Shown here one piece after another: positions 6,006 through 7,836 of a stretch of 7,836 nt of DNA. Source of the DNA: Promethearchaeota archaeon (GTDB lineage Archaea > Asgardarchaeota > Lokiarchaeia > Sigyniarchaeales > SOKP01); assembly GCA_030612905.1 (NCBI GenBank), contig JAUWNA010000079.1:1-7836 (forward strand), given 5' to 3'. A program made the translations under genes and the position numbers. Below the pieces are notes generated by a model, which saw nothing but the letters and a program-made list of their open reading frames with translations, did no database searches and was not told the origin of the DNA. How positions within the stretch are numbered: position 1 is the first letter of the stretch; each line of letters starts with the position of its first letter.

Positions 6006-6383
6006 CTAAATTAGTATTGCGTTAAGCACTCCGTGCTGTCCAGGCCTGCTAACTATTTTTGCCTTACCCAACTCTGTTTCAACAATAGCGCCTTTTGTGA
6101 TAATATGGCGTCTATTCAAATCTTTAGAGGCTGGATTACTGTCAAATTTTAATATCTTAACTTTTGAGGTTTTATTTGTATTAAGGTCTGTGACGTTTAT
6201 AAACGTAGTTGAGAACATTTTGAGTTTGGAATTTCCTCCCATAGTGCGCTGATTTTTTTTTTTTTCTTGAGCTATTTTAGTTTCAATAGGAGGCCGTTCT
6301 AGTTCTCTTTTCCTTTTTTTATGAAAATGCTTATATTTTTTTCCAGTGTATTTTCTTTTACTTCTTGCTTGACTTCTTGCCAT
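6006..6383 (-). CDS. rps8e: Small ribosomal subunit protein eS8 (S8e)
   Basis: A 125-residue very basic protein matching archaeal S8e across its length. The KRKYTGKKYKHFHKKRKRELERPPIETKI N-terminus is followed by RTMGGNSKLK, then NVTD, the NPASKDLNRRHIITKGAIVETELGKAKIVSRPGQHGVLNAILI block, with ITKGA and SRPGQxG near-invariant. It binds 16S rRNA in the 30S subunit and belongs to the archaeal/eukaryotic set absent from bacteria. ATG 6383 has no Shine-Dalgarno, and a TATA-like box 28-37 bases upstream predicts a near-leaderless transcript. It diverges from the proteasome beta gene. A run of 13 A encodes part of EKKKN. The stop overlaps the end of a small plus-strand open frame. Confidence 0.95.
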   Translation of the reverse strand: MARSQARSKRKYTGKKYKHFHKKRKRELERPPIETKIAQEKKKNQRTMGGNSKLKMFSTTFINVTDLNTNKTSKVKILKFDSNPASKDLNRRHIITKGAIVETELGKAKIVSRPGQHGVLNAILI

Positions 6384-6410
6384 GATAAAAAGACACTCAT
6401 CGACTCAAAT

Positions 6411-6420
6411 ATGTTATAAT
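6411..6420 (-). promoter_or_regulatory. Probable TATA box of the S8e gene
   Basis: The minus strand reads ATTATAACAT, centred about 33 bases before the S8e ATG. With the usual 25-base spacing the transcript would start about seven bases before the codon, in keeping with the missing Shine-Dalgarno. Confidence 0.4.
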
Positions 6421-6459
6421 TGATAATATAATATATCTTTAAAATTTTTTGTTTAAGTG

Positions 6460-6468
6460 TTTATAAAT
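6460..6468 (+). promoter_or_regulatory. Possible TATA box of the proteasome beta gene
   Basis: TTTATAAAT is the best TATA match before the gene. It would place the transcript start near 6490, leaving a leader of about 60 bases that begins close to AGGAG at 6489-6493. An even more AT-rich stretch at 6498-6530 could instead give a short leader. Undecided. Confidence 0.3.
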
Positions 6469-6548
6469 TCTAAAAGAAAAATAAAAATAGGAGAAATTAA
6501 TTTATTTATTATAATTATTAAATTATTATAGAATAATTGTTGAAGAGA

Positions 6549-7190
6549 ATGATGGAAAACAAAAACAATATGCTCAACTTGGACGAGGATTCATTAAACC
6601 GAATTATTAAAACAAGTACTACTACCATCGGGATAGTTGTTAAAGATGCCGTTGTAGTTGGAACAGAATCTCAAGCCACCGCGGGATACACAGTAGCCAC
6701 TAAAACTGCACAGAAGCTTTTTCAGATAAACGATTACACTTGCGCTACAATCTCGGGTGGAGTAGCAGATTGTCAATATGTTGTTAACCAACTCAAAGCA
6801 CTTTCCAGGTTGAAGGAAGTAGAAGAAGAAAAAGTTCCAGACCCGCAATATATCGGAAGTTTAACGAGAAACATTCTATTTAGCGGAAGGTCTTACTTTG
6901 TATGCATGATGATAATAGGTGGATATTCCCAAAAGGATAAAAGAGGTATTCTTTATGGTGTAGATTTATTAGGCACTTTATACGAAGAAGATAATTTCAT
7001 TTCGTTTGGTTCTGGGTCTCCATTCTCTTTAGGCGTTCTAGAGGCAGACTGGAAGCGAACTATGACTAAAACTGCTGGAATTGATCTAGTAAAAACCGCG
7101 ATTACGAGTTCCCGAGAACGAGATGCTGCATCGGGATTCAAGATTCAAATCTGTACCATTGATAAAAGTGGTTTCAAACAAATTCAATAA
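6549..7190 (+). CDS. psmB: 20S proteasome beta subunit
   Basis: A 213-residue N-terminal-nucleophile hydrolase, counted from ATG 6549. ATG 6552 and TTG 6537/6540 are alternative starts. Thr24 opens TTTIGIVVKDAVVVG, the start of mature archaeal beta subunits, giving a propeptide of 23 residues. Lys56 (K33 in mature numbering) lies in ATKTAQK. GSGSPFSLGVLE (about 154-165) and ERDAASG (about 190-196) supply the Ser and Asp of the active site. It forms the inner rings of the 20S proteasome with alpha subunits encoded elsewhere and degrades unfolded proteins. Odd points: the residue before Thr24 is Ser rather than the usual Gly, position 17 is Glu (E40) instead of Asp, and position 19 is Gln instead of Arg. 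It could be a second, specialised beta subunit. Divergent from S8e; no close Shine-Dalgarno. Confidence 0.92.
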   Translation: MMENKNNMLNLDEDSLNRIIKTSTTTIGIVVKDAVVVGTESQATAGYTVATKTAQKLFQINDYTCATISGGVADCQYVVNQLKALSRLKEVEEEKVPDPQYIGSLTRNILFSGRSYFVCMMIIGGYSQKDKRGILYGVDLLGTLYEEDNFISFGSGSPFSLGVLEADWKRTMTKTAGIDLVKTAITSSRERDAASGFKIQICTIDKSGFKQIQ

Positions 7191-7198
7191 ATTGCGTG

Positions 7199-7258
7199 TT
7201 AGTAGATTATTATTTCCAGTTTATTTAACTACTAATTATCAGAAATCTTATTTTTTTA
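7199..7258 (+). terminator. Probable terminator of psmB
   Basis: Nine bases after the psmB stop, TTAGTAG (7199-7205) and CTACTAA (7229-7235) form complementary arms with a 23-base spacer. They are followed by a run of eight T at 7249-7258 interrupted only by one A. The T run is the stronger signal; the long-spaced stem may be incidental. Confidence 0.35.
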
Positions 7259-7295
7259 TCTTTTTAAAAAGATTTAAATGAAATTTATTTTATAA
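7258..7295 (+). promoter_or_regulatory. Perfect 16-bp palindrome and AT-rich promoter-like region
   Basis: ATCTTTTTAAAAAGAT (7258-7273) is a perfect 16-base palindrome. Overlapping its end are AAAAAGATTTAAAT, which resembles a BRE/TATA pair, and a second box TTTATTTTATAATT at 7283-7296. One of them probably drives the two small genes downstream. The palindrome could be a regulator site or chance in AT-rich sequence. Confidence 0.35.
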
Positions 7296-7383
7296 TTTTT
7301 GTAAGTTTTAAAATTAAAAACAAACTAGAGAATTTTTCTGGGAAATTCAAGGAGTTGAATCCAGAATCGAGATTATTGGATAT

Positions 7384-7641
7384 TTGGGGGATTTATTGGC
7401 TCAAAAAGTTAATATAAGTCCACCTGCTGCGCGGGGATTAATAAAGCTATCGATAAAGGACGAGTTAGGTCCTTTTAAACCGTATAATCAAATTGATTTT
7501 GAAGATTTGAAAAAAACTTTTAAAAATTCTCTAAAAAGAAGATTAATAAAATTAGAAGTTCAAGAATATGAATCTATTCTTGATTATATATTGGATGAAT
7601 TAACTTTAAACCAGTCGTTAATAACAATTGGAGGAGTATAA
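7384..7641 (+). CDS. Small helical conserved-looking protein, unknown function (start uncertain)
   Basis: From the only in-frame conventional start, TTG 7384, the product is 85 residues, with no membrane segment and no Cys. It is predicted mostly helical: PPAARGLIKLSIKDELGPF, then FEDLKKTFKNSLKRRLIKLEV and YESILDYILDELTLNQSLITIGGV. The frame stays open upstream to 7318, and that extra stretch (EFFWEIQGVESRIEIIGYLG) looks like genuine protein, yet holds no ATG, GTG or TTG. AAGGAG at 7349-7354 lies inside this extension. So the true protein may be longer with a rare start codon, or its 5' end has been lost. I have an impression of similar short proteins in Asgard archaea but cannot name a family. 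It overlaps the Shine-Dalgarno of the next gene, so the two are probably co-translated. Confidence 0.6.
   Translation: MGDLLAQKVNISPPAARGLIKLSIKDELGPFKPYNQIDFEDLKKTFKNSLKRRLIKLEVQEYESILDYILDELTLNQSLITIGGV
7630..7636 (+). promoter_or_regulatory. Shine-Dalgarno GGAGGAG for the last gene
   Basis: GGAGGAG lies eight bases before ATG 7645 and inside the last codons of the preceding gene. It fixes the start of the following frame and shows that genes inside operons here use a strong Shine-Dalgarno, unlike several first genes in the window. Confidence 0.75.
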
Positions 7642-7644
7642 AAG

Positions 7645-7836
7645 ATGACCCTTATTATTTTATTCTGGATTTTTGCTATATTGTTGATATTATTTATTGT
7701 TTCACTCTTAAGTGTAGGTATTTTTTTCTTAATTAAAGGTAATCAAAACAAAATGAAGAACCTTATAGTTATAGGAATAGGTTTTATTGCAATGGTTATA
7801 GGTTTTATTGGTAGCTTTGTCTTTAATTTGGGATTT
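7645..7836 (+). CDS. Small membrane protein, 3' end outside window
   Basis: An open frame of 64 codons runs off the right edge, so the C-terminus is unknown. It starts at ATG 7645, three bases past the previous stop, with a strong Shine-Dalgarno. Residues about 3-29 (LIILFWIFAILLILFIVSLLSVGIFFLI in part) form one membrane span. A basic loop KGNQNKMKN follows, then a second span at about 39-62. The positive loop suggests both ends face outward if the positive-inside rule applies. No domain is recognised. Co-transcription with the small helical protein upstream is likely and may indicate a shared role. Confidence 0.7.
   Translation, partial: MTLIILFWIFAILLILFIVSLLSVGIFFLIKGNQNKMKNLIVIGIGFIAMVIGFIGSFVFNLGF

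Noticed and set aside
6594..7141. Minus-strand open frames of 84 and 62 codons inside psmB
   Set aside because: Both are antisense to a confidently identified gene and have no coding signature.
1..7836. Defence island, mobile element or CRISPR locus
   Set aside because: No transposase, integrase, Cas, restriction or toxin-antitoxin protein, no terminal repeats and no repeat-spacer pattern are visible; most genes are housekeeping.

Overview
AT-rich, densely packed archaeal DNA. SRP19, ribosomal protein S8e, a proteasome beta subunit, a tRNA without an encoded CCA end, and TATA-like boxes with very short leaders together make this an archaeon. The mix of a long tandem Lrp-type regulator, a DUF3795 protein, an alpha/alpha-toroid protein and small membrane proteins reminds me of Asgard (Lokiarchaeia-like) genomes. 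That placement is inference. The MtxX homologue keeps a methanogen, or a relative with part of the C1 pathway, as the alternative.

Layout. The left edge holds the C-terminal part of a CPBP-family membrane protease (+), followed after 18 bases by an MtxX/methanogenesis-marker-4 protein (+). Convergent to these is a two-gene minus-strand operon: a Cys-rich DUF3795 protein followed by an alpha/alpha-toroid protein, each with a Shine-Dalgarno. That operon diverges from a tandem-HTH Lrp/AsnC-type regulator (+). The shared intergenic region carries a clean inverted repeat between the two presumed promoters, a good candidate operator. Next come a small multi-spanning membrane protein (-) and a tRNA-Pro(GGG) gene (-). 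The tRNA has a 30-nt intron at an unusual place, the 5' strand of the anticodon stem. SRP19 and HypA (+) then form a short operon. About 480 bases between HypA and the convergent S8e gene hold no convincing intact gene, only short or interrupted reading frames. S8e (-) and the proteasome beta subunit (+) diverge. The right end has a small helical protein of unclear start and, with its Shine-Dalgarno inside the upstream gene's end, a small membrane protein cut by the window edge.

Most of the window is core housekeeping: translation, protein targeting, proteolysis and nickel-enzyme maturation. I see no CRISPR array, insertion sequence, prophage or defence island, and no convincing new multi-gene system. 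The points most worth a second look are the tRNA intron, unusual residues around the proteasome active site, the MtxX homologue, the palindrome beside the Lrp-type gene, and the missing normal start codon of the small gene near 7384.
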